This document shows, one piece after another, positions 21,551 through 29,241 of a DNA stretch of 64,000 nucleotides (position 1 is the stretch's first letter; the number at the start of each line of letters is the position of its first letter). Made by a program: the position numbers and the translations under genes. Source of the stretch: a virus; IMG/VR virus record IMGVR_UViG_3300009082_000017, positions 62,001 to 126,000 of that record. One strand, 5' to 3'. Below the pieces are notes generated by a model. It worked only from the letters and a program-made list of their open reading frames with translations, did no database searches and was not told the DNA's origin.

Positions 21551-21955
21551 ATGGATGGTTATATAGATCATGTAGCAATTTATGCAAAGCAATTAAATGA
21601 TGAATGGCAAAAAGAATTACAATCAAATTTCAAATTAGAATTAGAAAAGGAGATTTATAAAAAAATGGAATACACACCGATTTTTAGTACTTTATATAGT
21701 TATGGGACATCTACACAACAATTTAAGAAATCAGATTTGGTTCCAACAAAGATTATTTACAATGACAAAACCACTGTTTGCTATTTTAAAGATGGTAGTA
21801 AAGAAATGGTTCATTGCGCTGAAGATGAACAATTTGTAAAAGAAGTTGGTGTGATGAGTTGTATTATGAAGAAGTTATTTGATAGCAGGAATGATTTCAA
21901 ACGGCTAGTCAATTCTGGTTATGTACAACCTCAAAAGGTTGAAAAGAAAGACTAA
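21551..21955 (+). CDS. hypothetical protein (134 aa)
   Basis: GAGAGGATAATGA before ATG 21551. Helical N-terminus then a beta domain (TKIIYNDKTTVCYFKDGSKE). A second start with AAAAGGAG exists inside (ATG 21665, MEYTPIFSTL), so a shorter internal product is possible. Not recognised. Confidence 0.7.
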   Translation: MDGYIDHVAIYAKQLNDEWQKELQSNFKLELEKEIYKKMEYTPIFSTLYSYGTSTQQFKKSDLVPTKIIYNDKTTVCYFKDGSKEMVHCAEDEQFVKEVGVMSCIMKKLFDSRNDFKRLVNSGYVQPQKVEKKD

Positions 21956-21962
21956 CTACCAC

Positions 21963-21980
21963 ATGAAATCTGGCTTTCAT
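21963..21980. repeat. intergenic hairpin repeat
   Basis: CCAC-ATGAAA / tctggc / TTTCAT-GGTG; 7 nt after a stop. Confidence 0.85.
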
Positions 21981-22013
21981 GGTGTAGTATAAATATAATA
22001 AAAGGAGAATGAA

Positions 22014-22487
22014 ATGATTGTAGTAGTTGGATTTGTAACACTTATTGGTACAATTGCTTTGTCTTGTGCGGCGTTTGAAGGCTGGAATAAAAAATGGTTA
22101 GGAATATTATCTTTAGTAGTGGGAGTATTGCTCATTGCGGGAGAAATTACTTTAGGAGTTATTTCTTGTGATACATATTCGGAAAATAATATTCCCTTAT
22201 ATGCCGGATATAATAATTCAGAAATTAATGCGCACTTCTTTTTGGGGTCTGGATCAATTAATGACACCGACATGGTATATTTCTGGATAGACCAAAATGG
22301 AGTAAAATCAAAGCATGAAGCAAGAATGAGTGACAGTGTATTTATTGAAGATGGTAAAAATACTTTGGTTTTAAAAGAGACTGATTGTAAAGATAATCTG
22401 CATTGGTTATTTATTTGTGACGAAACATTTGAGTATGAATTTCATGTTCCAGAAAATTCAATTGTTCAAATGTATCAATATCATTAA
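22014..22487 (+). CDS. membrane protein with extracytoplasmic domain (157 aa)
   Basis: AAAAGGAGAATGAA before ATG. Transmembrane segments at about residues 1-20 and 29-49 are followed by an approximately 105-aa soluble domain with cysteines (about 55, 124, 132). That domain probably lies outside the membrane if both termini are out. Not recognised. Confidence 0.72.
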   Translation: MIVVVGFVTLIGTIALSCAAFEGWNKKWLGILSLVVGVLLIAGEITLGVISCDTYSENNIPLYAGYNNSEINAHFFLGSGSINDTDMVYFWIDQNGVKSKHEARMSDSVFIEDGKNTLVLKETDCKDNLHWLFICDETFEYEFHVPENSIVQMYQYH

Positions 22488-22491
22488 CTCC

Positions 22492-22509
22492 ATGAAACTG
22501 CGCTTTCAT
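22492..22509. repeat. intergenic hairpin repeat
   Basis: CC-ATGAAA / ctgcgc / TTTCAT-GG; 4 nt after a stop. Confidence 0.85.
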
Positions 22510-22531
22510 GGGAAGATCAGAAAGGATTGAT

Positions 22532-22702
22532 ATGAAATCTACAAAAGATATTTCTCAAAAGTTAAAAGAAGCTGAATTGCTTCTTGAAAAATTTAATTTA
22601 GAATATATGGACAAATATGATTATGGCGACCCAGAATGTGGCGAAGAAGAAGTGTCGCTAAAGAAGGAAATAGAAATTTTAAAATGGGTTCTTGGTAAGT
22701 AA
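22532..22702 (+). CDS. hypothetical helical protein (56 aa)
   Basis: ATG at 22532 follows AGAAAGGATTGAT; a longer in-frame start in the hairpin arm (22508) is less likely. Lys/Glu-rich, probably two helices. Not recognised. Confidence 0.65.
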   Translation: MKSTKDISQKLKEAELLLEKFNLEYMDKYDYGDPECGEEEVSLKKEIEILKWVLGK

Positions 22703-22711
22703 TACGGGGTA

Positions 22712-22729
22712 ATGAAAGGACGATTTCAT
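22712..22729. repeat. hairpin repeat with SD in loop and start codon in 3' arm
   Basis: ATGAAA / ggacga / TTTCAT-GGG; AAAGGA spans arm and loop, and the next gene starts at 22728. Confidence 0.82.
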
Positions 22730-22919
22730 GGGAAAACAAGCAGTAATTTATTTCAAAAATGGAACTAAAGATTGGGTTGATCCGATTGACGATGAATCTA
22801 GAGATATATTTTATGGAGATTCTGTTATAATTGTTACCAATGGAGCGAATAATAAATATGTTTATGATAAGTTGTCAGTTGAAAAGATTGAATTTATTGA
22901 ATTGGATAATATAGAATGA
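22728..22919 (+). CDS. hypothetical protein (63 aa)
   Basis: Starts in the 3' arm of the hairpin with AAAGGA in the arm and loop. Strand-rich (KQAVIYFKNGTKDWVDPI). YFKNGTK resembles the YFKDGSK segment of the 21551 protein. Overlaps the next gene by ATGA. Confidence 0.7.
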   Translation: MGKQAVIYFKNGTKDWVDPIDDESRDIFYGDSVIIVTNGANNKYVYDKLSVEKIEFIELDNIE

Positions 22920-23128
22920 CAAAAATGATTTGTACTTGTAAAGAATTTACTGAAAATATGTCGAAATTAAATGACTCGACAATGTATGCGTTCCTTCATG
23001 GACATCAACTTGGAGCAGGGTTTGTATATTTTAGATTTTGTCCATGGTGTAGCAAAAAATTATTTGATGACGATATTAATACTTGGTCTGGTTCTGGCGA
23101 AGATAAACAAGGTGAACTAAATTATTAA
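22916..23128 (+). CDS. zinc-binding small protein (70 aa)
   Basis: ATGA overlap with the preceding stop. CTCKEF (about residues 5-10) and FCPWCSKKL (about 40-48) form a C-x-C / C-x2-C zinc site as in short phage ribbon proteins of the FCPWCGK.L type. Function unknown. Confidence 0.72.
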   Translation: MTKMICTCKEFTENMSKLNDSTMYAFLHGHQLGAGFVYFRFCPWCSKKLFDDDINTWSGSGEDKQGELNY

Positions 23129-23145
23129 TTGAGAAAGGAATAAAA

Positions 23146-23376
23146 ATGGTACAAAATTCAAATTTGGGATTAAAGATTGATGGTCTCGAAGGTTGCCCTT
23201 GGTGTGGCAGTCATGTTTTGAAACATTATGAGAACAATCAATTTAAGGCATTACAATGTCAATATTGTTTAGCTATTGGAGGAATATTGCCACATATTCA
23301 TTTTGCAGATAGTGAATATTTAGATTCCAGTAGGTGGCAATTAGTATATTCAAGATGGAATAAAAGATTACAATAA
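23146..23376 (+). CDS. Lar-like zinc-ribbon protein (76 aa)
   Basis: GAGAAAGGAATAAAA before ATG. CPWCGSHVL (about residues 14-22), CQYC (about 39-42) and a C-terminal SRWNKR match the layout of the Lar restriction-alleviation family (CPFCG...C..C...A...WN.R). Restriction alleviation is inference. Its stop overlaps a hairpin 5' arm. Confidence 0.65.
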   Translation: MVQNSNLGLKIDGLEGCPWCGSHVLKHYENNQFKALQCQYCLAIGGILPHIHFADSEYLDSSRWQLVYSRWNKRLQ

Positions 23377-23390
23377 AATAACAATTTCGT
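23373..23390. repeat. hairpin repeat containing upstream stop codon (degenerate)
   Basis: ATAAAA / taacaa / TTTCGT-GGG; the TAA at 23374 ends the preceding gene. Confidence 0.55.
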
Positions 23391-23409
23391 GGGAACAATA
23401 GGTGATAAA

Positions 23410-23823
23410 ATGTTTGACAAATGGTATGTGCAATATTGTTTTAATAATATATTAAAAGAAGCTGGAGATCCTCCATTAAGACTTGTATCAAGAAAATTTT
23501 TTGAAGAACAAGTTGGTAAGGGATTTAAGGGATCTTTTGGTATGGCATCAAATTCTATTAATGTTATTTGGATTAATAAAAATCATCCCGATACACTAGA
23601 ATTACAAGATACTATTTGGCATGAAATCCTTCATTGTTTATTCCCAAGAACGGCCGAATGGTGGATAGAGCTTTCTGCAAAAAGATTATCAAAAAATATA
23701 TTTAGTGACTATGGGTTCCATGCAGAAAAATTAAATAAATGCTTAGAAGATGTTCCATCTCGAACACAATTATTAAAAATGGTAAAAGCAACGTCTGATG
23801 CAATGAATGGTTGTGTAAAATAA
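23410..23823 (+). CDS. HExxH metallopeptidase-like protein (137 aa)
   Basis: ATG at 23410 follows AGGTGATAAA; a GTG at 23389 in the hairpin is a weaker alternative. Contains TIWHEILHCLF (about residues 74-84), an HExxH zinc-peptidase motif. It is preceded by INVIWINKNHPDTLELQD, as in small ImmA/IrrE-like or SprT-like phage proteins. The third ligand is not obvious. Substrate unknown. Confidence 0.68.
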   Translation: MFDKWYVQYCFNNILKEAGDPPLRLVSRKFFEEQVGKGFKGSFGMASNSINVIWINKNHPDTLELQDTIWHEILHCLFPRTAEWWIELSAKRLSKNIFSDYGFHAEKLNKCLEDVPSRTQLLKMVKATSDAMNGCVK

Positions 23824-23829
23824 TACCTA

Positions 23830-23847
23830 ATGAAATGTAGGTTTCAT
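23830..23847. repeat. intergenic hairpin repeat
   Basis: ATGAAA / tgtagg / TTTCAT-GGT; 6 nt after a stop; followed by AGAAAGGAG. Confidence 0.82.
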
Positions 23848-23870
23848 GGTAATAAGAAAGGAGAAGTTCT

Positions 23871-24164
23871 ATGCCAGATAACGAATCATTAAAATATTCT
23901 GGTCTTTCAAATACAGATATAAATATGATGATTGCCAAGTTGTTAAAACTAGATTTTACTAGATTTAATGATGTTGATAATCCAGACTCATGTGGCGATT
24001 GGGCGTATACTGGGTCAATTTTAGACGAAGTTATGTCTAAACATCCTATTGAAATTCATAATGTAGAAGCAGGATTTTTAATTTATGTGGATTGTTGCAG
24101 AGAGTTTTCAGGGGAAGATTTAAAAAGATTGTTATGTGAAGTGTGGTTGTCAGATTATGATTAA
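23871..24164 (+). CDS. hypothetical acidic protein (97 aa)
   Basis: AGAAAGGAGAAGTTCT before ATG. Acidic, with SCGDWAYTGSILDEVMSKHP and a cysteine pair near the end. Not recognised. Confidence 0.72.
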   Translation: MPDNESLKYSGLSNTDINMMIAKLLKLDFTRFNDVDNPDSCGDWAYTGSILDEVMSKHPIEIHNVEAGFLIYVDCCREFSGEDLKRLLCEVWLSDYD

Positions 24165-24182
24165 TGAGATTTATATTCCATC

Positions 24183-24211
24183 TTGACAAATTCTTATAAC
24201 TATGATAAACT
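24183..24211 (+). promoter_or_regulatory. SigA-type promoter
   Basis: TTGACA 24183-24188, TAAACT 24206-24211, 17-nt spacer. Confidence 0.7.
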
Positions 24212-24240
24212 TGTATTATCTTAGTTATAAGGAGGCATTA

Positions 24241-24597
24241 ATGAGGATGTGGCAATTACCAACGAATTTGCTTTGCAGAAATCATTTGCTTGGGGAGCAT
24301 TCAGAATTGCATAAGCATAAACATAATTTTGAAAAACATCATAGTATTTCTGGGCGTATCAGCCCAATTGTACTGATAGAGCCAGAAAACATGCAGAAAC
24401 GACATGATGAACTGGCACAAGAAATGCTTCGTAGAGGATACAACCATCAAAGTCCATATGAACAACCAGATTTATCATATTTGCCAGATAATGAACGATA
24501 TGCAAAAGTTGACATGGATTATAATATTAGGGATTTAATGGATAGGTGTGTTGAGTGTAGGAAAAGGATTGAGAAATATTATGAAAATTTGGCGTAA
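24241..24597 (+). CDS. pyrimidine-dimer DNA glycosylase-like protein (118 aa)
   Basis: Start 24241 follows TAAGGAGGCATTA and lies downstream of the 24183 promoter; earlier in-frame codons are upstream of the transcript. The N-terminus (MRMWQLPTNLLCRNHLLGEH, then SELHKHKHNF) and RGYNHQSPYEQPDLSYLP match the Pyr_excise family related to T4 DenV. Expected role: excision repair of UV lesions. Assignment is from remembered pattern; a DUF-type relative without glycosylase activity is possible. Confidence 0.65.
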   Translation: MRMWQLPTNLLCRNHLLGEHSELHKHKHNFEKHHSISGRISPIVLIEPENMQKRHDELAQEMLRRGYNHQSPYEQPDLSYLPDNERYAKVDMDYNIRDLMDRCVECRKRIEKYYENLA

Positions 24598-24757
24598 AGA
24601 TAAAAGAGTACGATGTTTAAACTGTTATCATGAGTTTTGGATGGATGCGAAATTGCCTAAAAAAATGTCGTGGTGTCCTCGTTGCAACAGCTTAAATATT
24701 GAGTTCGCCAAAGAATATGGCAAACAAGTAATTGAGTTAAGAGAATATGGAGTCTAA
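24581..24757 (+). CDS. zinc-ribbon protein (58 aa)
   Basis: ATG at 24581 overlaps the preceding gene by 17 nt. CLNCYHEF (about residues 12-19) and CPRCNS (about 32-37) form a zinc ribbon of rubredoxin-like type. Basic N-terminus. Function unknown. Confidence 0.7.
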   Translation: MKIWRKDKRVRCLNCYHEFWMDAKLPKKMSWCPRCNSLNIEFAKEYGKQVIELREYGV

Positions 24758-24774
24758 TAAAATGGGGATTTCAT
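24757..24774. repeat. hairpin repeat (degenerate) at a stop codon
   Basis: ATAAAA / tgggga / TTTCAT-GG; overlaps the TAA that ends the preceding gene. Confidence 0.55.
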
Positions 24775-24796
24775 GGAATTTTAGAAGGAGTAAGTA

Positions 24797-25582
24797 TTGA
24801 AACTATATTATAAAGACGAATATTGCACTTTACTTCAAGGTGATTGTCTTGAAGGCATGCAGAAAATGGCAGAAAAGGGTTTGAAATTTGATGCAATCAT
24901 AACAGACCTTCCCTATGGAACTACTGCTTGTAAATGGGATACAATTATTCCTTTTGATAAAATGTGGGAATGTTTGAATAATTTAAGAAAAGATAATTCA
25001 CCAATTATTTTGTTTGGAAGCGAGCCATTTAGTAGCTTGTTGAGATGTAGTAATCTGAAGGAATTCAAGTATGATTGGATTTGGAGGAAAAATACAGGGA
25101 CAGGGTTTGCAACGGCAAAATATCAACCATTAAAATATCATGAAATTATATCAATATTTTCAATTGGCAAAATAAAATATAACCCCATCCCAACTGAAAG
25201 ATTTAGCGAAGCAAGTAAAAGGGTATGTAAAAATCCAGTAAGAGGTGGCGGGAAAACAACAAGCAACCATGTTCCAATGAATATTGTGAAAGTCCAATAT
25301 GATAGCGAAACAAAAACGCCAGAAAGCGTTTTAGAATTTAAAAGTGTTCCTAATGCTGGAGGAAATAAATTGCATCCAACGCAGAAACCAATTGAACTAT
25401 TAGAGTATCTTATAAAAACATATACAAATGAAGGTGATATAATTTTAGATTTTACTTGTGGATCTGGAACTACTTTATTAGCAAGTAAAAAATTAAATCG
25501 TAAATGTTATGGTGTTGAATTAGAAAAGAAATATTGTGAAGTTACCAAAAATAGATTAATTGAGTTAGATAATACCCCATGA
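24797..25582 (+). CDS. DNA adenine/cytosine-N4 methyltransferase (N6_N4_Mtase, beta order)
   Basis: 261 aa; TTG start with AGAAGGAGTAAGTA. Catalytic motif TDLPYG (residues 36-41) comes first and the SAM-binding motif FTCGSGTTLLASKKL near the C-terminus, i.e. beta-class order. HPTQKPIELLEYLI precedes it. Such solitary phage enzymes usually protect DNA from host restriction or compete for sites. No partner restriction gene is visible. Its TGA is in a hairpin arm. Confidence 0.9.
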   Translation: MKLYYKDEYCTLLQGDCLEGMQKMAEKGLKFDAIITDLPYGTTACKWDTIIPFDKMWECLNNLRKDNSPIILFGSEPFSSLLRCSNLKEFKYDWIWRKNTGTGFATAKYQPLKYHEIISIFSIGKIKYNPIPTERFSEASKRVCKNPVRGGGKTTSNHVPMNIVKVQYDSETKTPESVLEFKSVPNAGGNKLHPTQKPIELLEYLIKTYTNEGDIILDFTCGSGTTLLASKKLNRKCYGVELEKKYCEVTKNRLIELDNTP

Positions 25583-25596
25583 AACTGTTGTTTCAT
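25579..25596. repeat. hairpin repeat containing upstream stop codon
   Basis: CCCC-ATGAAA / ctgttg / TTTCAT-TGA; its TGA ends the methyltransferase gene. Confidence 0.87.
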
Positions 25597-25617
25597 TGAA
25601 AATTTAAAGGAGAGAAA

Positions 25618-25854
25618 ATGAAATACTACAAATATGATTACGGTGCGATTGGCGCTTATTGCTTTGGATTTTCAAATTTGATTGAATCTGATTCTCTTGG
25701 AAATGCAATAAATGAAATTACAAAGAAATCAGAGAGGTTATTTAATCATTATGAGTATGGTGGTTTTGGTGAAGCATCTAGATTCGAAATTAATGAAATT
25801 TCTGAAAGATTATATAACGAGTTGTCAGAAGGAAATAAAAGATTTACCCAATGA
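25618..25854 (+). CDS. hypothetical protein (78 aa)
   Basis: AAAGGAGAGAAA before ATG. Tyrosine/glycine-rich first third (YKYDYGAIGAYCFGF), then helices. Its TGA stop lies in the next hairpin arm. Not recognised. Confidence 0.7.
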   Translation: MKYYKYDYGAIGAYCFGFSNLIESDSLGNAINEITKKSERLFNHYEYGGFGEASRFEINEISERLYNELSEGNKRFTQ

Positions 25855-25868
25855 AATGTCCAATTCAT
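25851..25868. repeat. hairpin repeat containing upstream stop codon
   Basis: ATGAAA / tgtcca / ATTCAT-GTGG; one mismatch; its TGA ends the preceding gene. Confidence 0.75.
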
Positions 25869-25887
25869 GTGGTAGAAAGGTTTAGGC

Positions 25888-26421
25888 ATGCCAAGACCAA
25901 TAGAATTTAATGATTATATAACTGAAGGTAATATTACAATAATAAAATTGAATCATAAACCAAACATTCTTTGGGCAATTATAGATACGGAAGATTTGCC
26001 AAAATTAATTGATTTAGAGTATAGATGGTGCGCCAGATATAGAAAATATTTAGATGATTATTATGTTCAATGCAACACATATTTTGGCGGAGTTCATAAA
26101 ACTTTTACATTACATCAGTTTGTTTTAAATTATTTTGAAAAATCAGGAATAGATCACATTAATGGTGATACATTAGATAATAGAAAATCAAATTTGAGAA
26201 TTAGTGATAAAAGGCAAAATCATCAAAATAGGAAATCAAAAAACGCAAACAATAAAACAGGATACAGAAATGTATGCTTTATAAAAGGCAAATATGTTGT
26301 AACATTGCAAATAGATGGAAAGCAAAAAACTTTAGGTAGATTTGATGATGTTGATAAAGCGGGTGCTTTTGCCGAAGAAATGAGACAAGATCACTATAAA
26401 GATTGGGCTGGTAATAATTAA
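25888..26421 (+). CDS. HNH endonuclease with AP2 DNA-binding domain, copy 2
   Basis: 177 aa, same length and layout as the 20258 gene: LHQFVLNYFEKSGIDHINGD, then RQNHQNRKSKNANNKTGYRN and GRFDDVDKAGAFAEEM. GAAAGGTTTAGGC precedes ATG. The two copies lie 5.6 kb apart and differ most in their N-terminal parts, suggesting duplication with divergence of target choice (inference). Confidence 0.9.
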   Translation: MPRPIEFNDYITEGNITIIKLNHKPNILWAIIDTEDLPKLIDLEYRWCARYRKYLDDYYVQCNTYFGGVHKTFTLHQFVLNYFEKSGIDHINGDTLDNRKSNLRISDKRQNHQNRKSKNANNKTGYRNVCFIKGKYVVTLQIDGKQKTLGRFDDVDKAGAFAEEMRQDHYKDWAGNN

Positions 26422-26440
26422 TTAAAAAAGGAGAATCCAA

Positions 26441-27580
26441 ATGAACCAAACCCTATACCAAAAAGATTCAAGTGATAGAATTCGTTCCTGGCAAATTGAG
26501 GTTATTCAACATTCTGATTCTAGCGATATTGTTATTAGCACAGGATTATTAGATGGTGCTAAAGTAAAAACTGTAACTCAAATTACAGAAGGAAAGAATA
26601 TTGGTAAGTCCAATGGCACAGATCATTATTCTCAGGCCATATTAGAAGCCAATAGTAAAATTGAATCACAACTTAAAAAGGGATATGTTAAGGATTTTGA
26701 TAATATCCAGAGTAAAGATGTTTTGGGGAGTGGTGTGCTTGCGCCGATGCTTGCCCACAAACATCATCCTACTGGTGCGCAAAAGAGTAGTAAAACTTTA
26801 GCACAGATGGGTATTTTGGGGAAGAAGATATTCTGCCAGCCGAAGCTAGATGGGAATAGATGCCTAATTAAAGTTGAAAATGGTGTAGCGACTATGTACA
26901 CGAGAAGCGGCGATGTTATGCCGGTGCAGCTTAAAAATATTTTAGATGATGTTCTTAAGGGTCGTACTCAAGTAGAATCTTTTATTTTAGATGGCGAATT
27001 GTTTTCAAACAAATTTTCTTTCAATAAATTAAATGGATTGATCAAACGTCAAACGGTATCAAAAGAGGATATTGAAGAACGAAAAAACATCAAGTATCAT
27101 TTGTATGACGTTATGACAGATGAAGGTTATGAAAAGCGTTATGACTTTATTAAAAACTTCGCCTCTGATAATATCGAAGTAATCCCTAATTTTGAGATTA
27201 TTGCAACAGATGAAAATATTCAAAAATATCTTGAACAATTCCTTGCCGCAGGGAACGAAGGGTTGATGATCCGGCAACTTGGAATGCCTTACGATCATAA
27301 ACGTAGTTGGCAATTGGTTAAGGTTAAGGTGTTTGAAGATGAAGAGTTTGAATTAATTGGGTTCGAGGAAGATAAGAGAAAAGGCTTTGTTGGAGCGTTT
27401 GTTATGTTGAATAAAGATGGAAATACTTTTAATGCTGGAGCTTCAGGACAGGGTGAGCAGGAACGAACTTATATGTGGAGCCATCCAGAAGAATTTATTG
27501 GTAAAATGGCGACAGTGTGTTATTTTGGCATGTCTGAGTACAATGTGCCCCGATTCCCCAAATTCAAAGGGCCAAAGTAA
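26441..27580 (+). CDS. ATP-dependent DNA ligase
   Basis: 379 aa. An N-terminal WGR-like beta domain (SWQIEV, TGLLDGAKV, GKNIGKSNGT; about residues 17-60) precedes the nucleotidyltransferase domain. Motif I is QPKLDGNR with the adenylated Lys at about 135. FILDGELF is motif III/IIIa, EGLMIRQ is motif IV, and LVKVKVF is motif V. A C-terminal OB fold follows (FELIGFEED...MATVCYFGM). It seals nicks in phage replication or repair. AAAAGGAGAATCCAA precedes ATG. Confidence 0.92.
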   Translation: MNQTLYQKDSSDRIRSWQIEVIQHSDSSDIVISTGLLDGAKVKTVTQITEGKNIGKSNGTDHYSQAILEANSKIESQLKKGYVKDFDNIQSKDVLGSGVLAPMLAHKHHPTGAQKSSKTLAQMGILGKKIFCQPKLDGNRCLIKVENGVATMYTRSGDVMPVQLKNILDDVLKGRTQVESFILDGELFSNKFSFNKLNGLIKRQTVSKEDIEERKNIKYHLYDVMTDEGYEKRYDFIKNFASDNIEVIPNFEIIATDENIQKYLEQFLAAGNEGLMIRQLGMPYDHKRSWQLVKVKVFEDEEFELIGFEEDKRKGFVGAFVMLNKDGNTFNAGASGQGEQERTYMWSHPEEFIGKMATVCYFGMSEYNVPRFPKFKGPK

Positions 27581-27586
27581 ATCCCA

Positions 27587-27604
27587 ATGAATCGTTGATT
27601 TTGT
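27587..27604. repeat. intergenic hairpin repeat (degenerate)
   Basis: ATGAAT / cgttga / TTTTGT-TGG; weak, but position and 6-nt loop fit. Confidence 0.4.
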
Positions 27605-27623
27605 TGGCTAAAAAAGGAGTAAA

Positions 27624-28001
27624 ATGGCAAAAAGACTTGCAGAATTTCAAAAATATAAATTCATCAATCCAGATCCAACCCTACGAAACAATCTTATGGC
27701 TTTTGGGTTTGAAATTGGTGACGGTTGGATTCCTATCATGCGAGAACTGTGTGAGAAAATTCAAGCAGAAATTGATTCTGATCCTGAAGCTTATAAGGAC
27801 TTAGAATTTACACAAGTGAAAGAAAAATGGGGTGGGTTAAGGGTATATTTAACTTATTATTATCCTAAGATTGAAGAATTGGTGGATGATGCTGAAGCGA
27901 AGTCTTTTGAAACTTGTGAAATTTGTGGTAAACCAGGGGAATTAAGAGACAGAGGTTGGATGTCAACTTTATGTAATGAGTGTAACGAAAAGGAGAAATA
28001 A
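27624..28001 (+). CDS. conserved phage protein with C-terminal zinc motif (125 aa)
   Basis: AAAAAGGAGTAAA before ATG. EKWGGLRVYLTYY (about residues 69-81), then CEICGKPGELRDRGW (about 98-112) and TLCNECNEK (about 115-123), giving a four-cysteine zinc site. I recall this EKWGGLRFY...C..CG.PG pattern from hypothetical phage proteins. Function unknown. Confidence 0.73.
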   Translation: MAKRLAEFQKYKFINPDPTLRNNLMAFGFEIGDGWIPIMRELCEKIQAEIDSDPEAYKDLEFTQVKEKWGGLRVYLTYYYPKIEELVDDAEAKSFETCEICGKPGELRDRGWMSTLCNECNEKEK

Positions 28002-28002
28002 T

Positions 28003-28218
28003 ATGAAAGGCAAATTCAGGAAAGACCATGACGATCACAACTATTTTATTCCAGAAATCTCTCTAGAAGCTTTTGACGATTATCAGACTAGGCTTGGATT
28101 ACTTGATTTTTATGGAGATGAGTGGGAGGCTTTGAATGATGAGTTTTTAGAAAGATTTGAGAAACTTGTTTTGAAGTACCCGCCCAATCATTATTTAATT
28201 GAAATGTCATTACCATGA
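28003..28218 (+). CDS. hypothetical protein (71 aa)
   Basis: ATG at 28003 follows AAAAGGAGAAATAAT; the upstream alternative is rejected. Charged start with several His, then DDYQTRLGLLDFYGDEWEAL. Its TGA is in the next hairpin arm. Not recognised. Confidence 0.7.
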   Translation: MKGKFRKDHDDHNYFIPEISLEAFDDYQTRLGLLDFYGDEWEALNDEFLERFEKLVLKYPPNHYLIEMSLP

Positions 28219-28232
28219 AATGCCAGTTTTAT
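28215..28232. repeat. hairpin repeat containing upstream stop codon
   Basis: ACC-ATGAAA / tgccag / TTTTAT-TAG; its TGA ends the preceding gene. Confidence 0.8.
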
Positions 28233-28255
28233 TAGAATGACGGAAAGGATAAATT

Positions 28256-28696
28256 ATGTGTAGACCAGAACCAGAAAGGACACCTATGGCTGTTTATGAA
28301 AGACCAGAACCAACTACACTACCTCCAACATCAAGACCAACTATTCATAATGAGAATTGTTGTTCACATTGCGGAAGTGGAATTGATGCAGAAGACAAAA
28401 ATTGTACAAGATGTGGTGCCCCAAATGAAAATTATATGCAAAATAATATCAAAAAACAAACATATAATAAGGTTGTATGGATGGATGAATGTTTATATTT
28501 TGATTCAAATGGGTTTACACGGCTTAGTCATAAGGCGAAAAATGGAATTGTTGGAATTGTAGACAAAAGTAATGAAAATTCTTATACATATTACAGAATG
28601 GATACATATATGCCTCATGAAACCTATGACATTATTGGTTGTAGTGATTTGAAAAATAAAACAGTTTTAGTAAGTTACAACCCCATGAATGTGTAA
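28256..28696 (+). CDS. zinc-ribbon protein with proline-rich N-terminus (146 aa)
   Basis: GGAAAGGATAAATT before ATG. Pro/Arg/Glu-rich N-terminus (about residues 1-30), then a CSHCGSGIDAEDKNCTRCG zinc ribbon (about 36-54) like the zinc-ribbon_2 type. A strand-rich C-terminal domain follows. Function unknown; its end overlaps a hairpin. Confidence 0.72.
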   Translation: MCRPEPERTPMAVYERPEPTTLPPTSRPTIHNENCCSHCGSGIDAEDKNCTRCGAPNENYMQNNIKKQTYNKVVWMDECLYFDSNGFTRLSHKAKNGIVGIVDKSNENSYTYYRMDTYMPHETYDIIGCSDLKNKTVLVSYNPMNV

Positions 28697-28702
28697 TTTT
28701 AT
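28685..28702. repeat. hairpin repeat overlapping stop and start (variant)
   Basis: CCCC-ATGAAT / gtgtaa / TTTTAT-GG; upstream stop TAA is in the loop and the next gene may start at 28701 in the 3' arm. Confidence 0.68.
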
Positions 28703-28922
28703 GGAAAAGAAATGGTGGATAAATATTAAAAAGATGAATAATGATATAAATGTATTGCCCGTTGGTGATATAAAATCGCATATCGAAGATGCAACTTGCC
28801 CCTGCAATCCGAGAATTGAAGTTATAAGGGCTAATTTATTAATTGTTCATCATGCTTGGGATAATAGAGAATTATTTGAGGAAATTGATGCTGCTATAAA
28901 AGATGGTAGTTTAATGAAATAG
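28701..28922 (+). CDS. conserved small phage-type protein (73 aa)
   Basis: Start at 28701 in the hairpin arm (an ATG at 28734 is the alternative). INVLPVGDIKSHIEDATCPC then NPRIEV and IVHHAWDNRELFEE match a family of short phage proteins (VlPvnDl.eH....C.C.P......VHns.DgRE). Function unknown. Possible metal site from Cys/His. Confidence 0.72.
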   Translation: MEKKWWINIKKMNNDINVLPVGDIKSHIEDATCPCNPRIEVIRANLLIVHHAWDNRELFEEIDAAIKDGSLMK

Positions 28923-28931
28923 TGCTTTCAT
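28914..28931. repeat. hairpin repeat containing upstream stop codon
   Basis: ATGAAA / tagtgc / TTTCAT-GG; the TAG in the loop ends the preceding gene. Confidence 0.78.
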
Positions 28932-28952
28932 GGATAAAATTAAGGAGAAATA

Positions 28953-29123
28953 ATGGATTATAAAAAGGTTTACGGGCACGTTGATAAGTTTGGTGATTTT
29001 TATGAGGATAAAGAAGAGGCATCAGATGAACCGGATTTGATTATTAATTTTGACGAATATTTTCGATGGTTTTATGTTATGAAAATTGTCAAATTTTTCA
29101 AGAAACTATTACACATAAAATGA
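28953..29123 (+). CDS. hypothetical protein (56 aa)
   Basis: TAAGGAGAAATA before ATG at 28953; open to TGA 29121. Acidic first half, basic/hydrophobic C-terminal helix (YVMKIVKFFKKLLHIK), possibly membrane-associated. Not recognised. Confidence 0.6.
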   Translation: MDYKKVYGHVDKFGDFYEDKEEASDEPDLIINFDEYFRWFYVMKIVKFFKKLLHIK

Positions 29124-29132
29124 GCAATTCAT
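29115..29132. repeat. hairpin repeat containing upstream stop codon (degenerate)
   Basis: ATAAAA / tgagca / ATTCAT-GG; TGA in the loop is the upstream stop. Confidence 0.5.
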
Positions 29133-29141
29133 GGAGTACAA

Positions 29142-29240
29142 ATGAATAGTAAAAATAAAAACATACAGACAATAATTTGGATTCTAGGAATCATATTATT
29201 CCTTATAATTACTTTTGGAGAAAGTTTTAGGTGGTGGTAA
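29142..29240 (+). CDS. single-TM micropeptide (32 aa)
   Basis: ATGGAGTACAA precedes ATG at 29142. Basic start (MNSKNKN), one hydrophobic segment (about residues 9-26) and a Trp-rich end. Its sequence overlaps the ribosome-binding site of the next gene. Confidence 0.5.
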   Translation: MNSKNKNIQTIIWILGIILFLIITFGESFRWW

Positions 29241-29241
29241 A

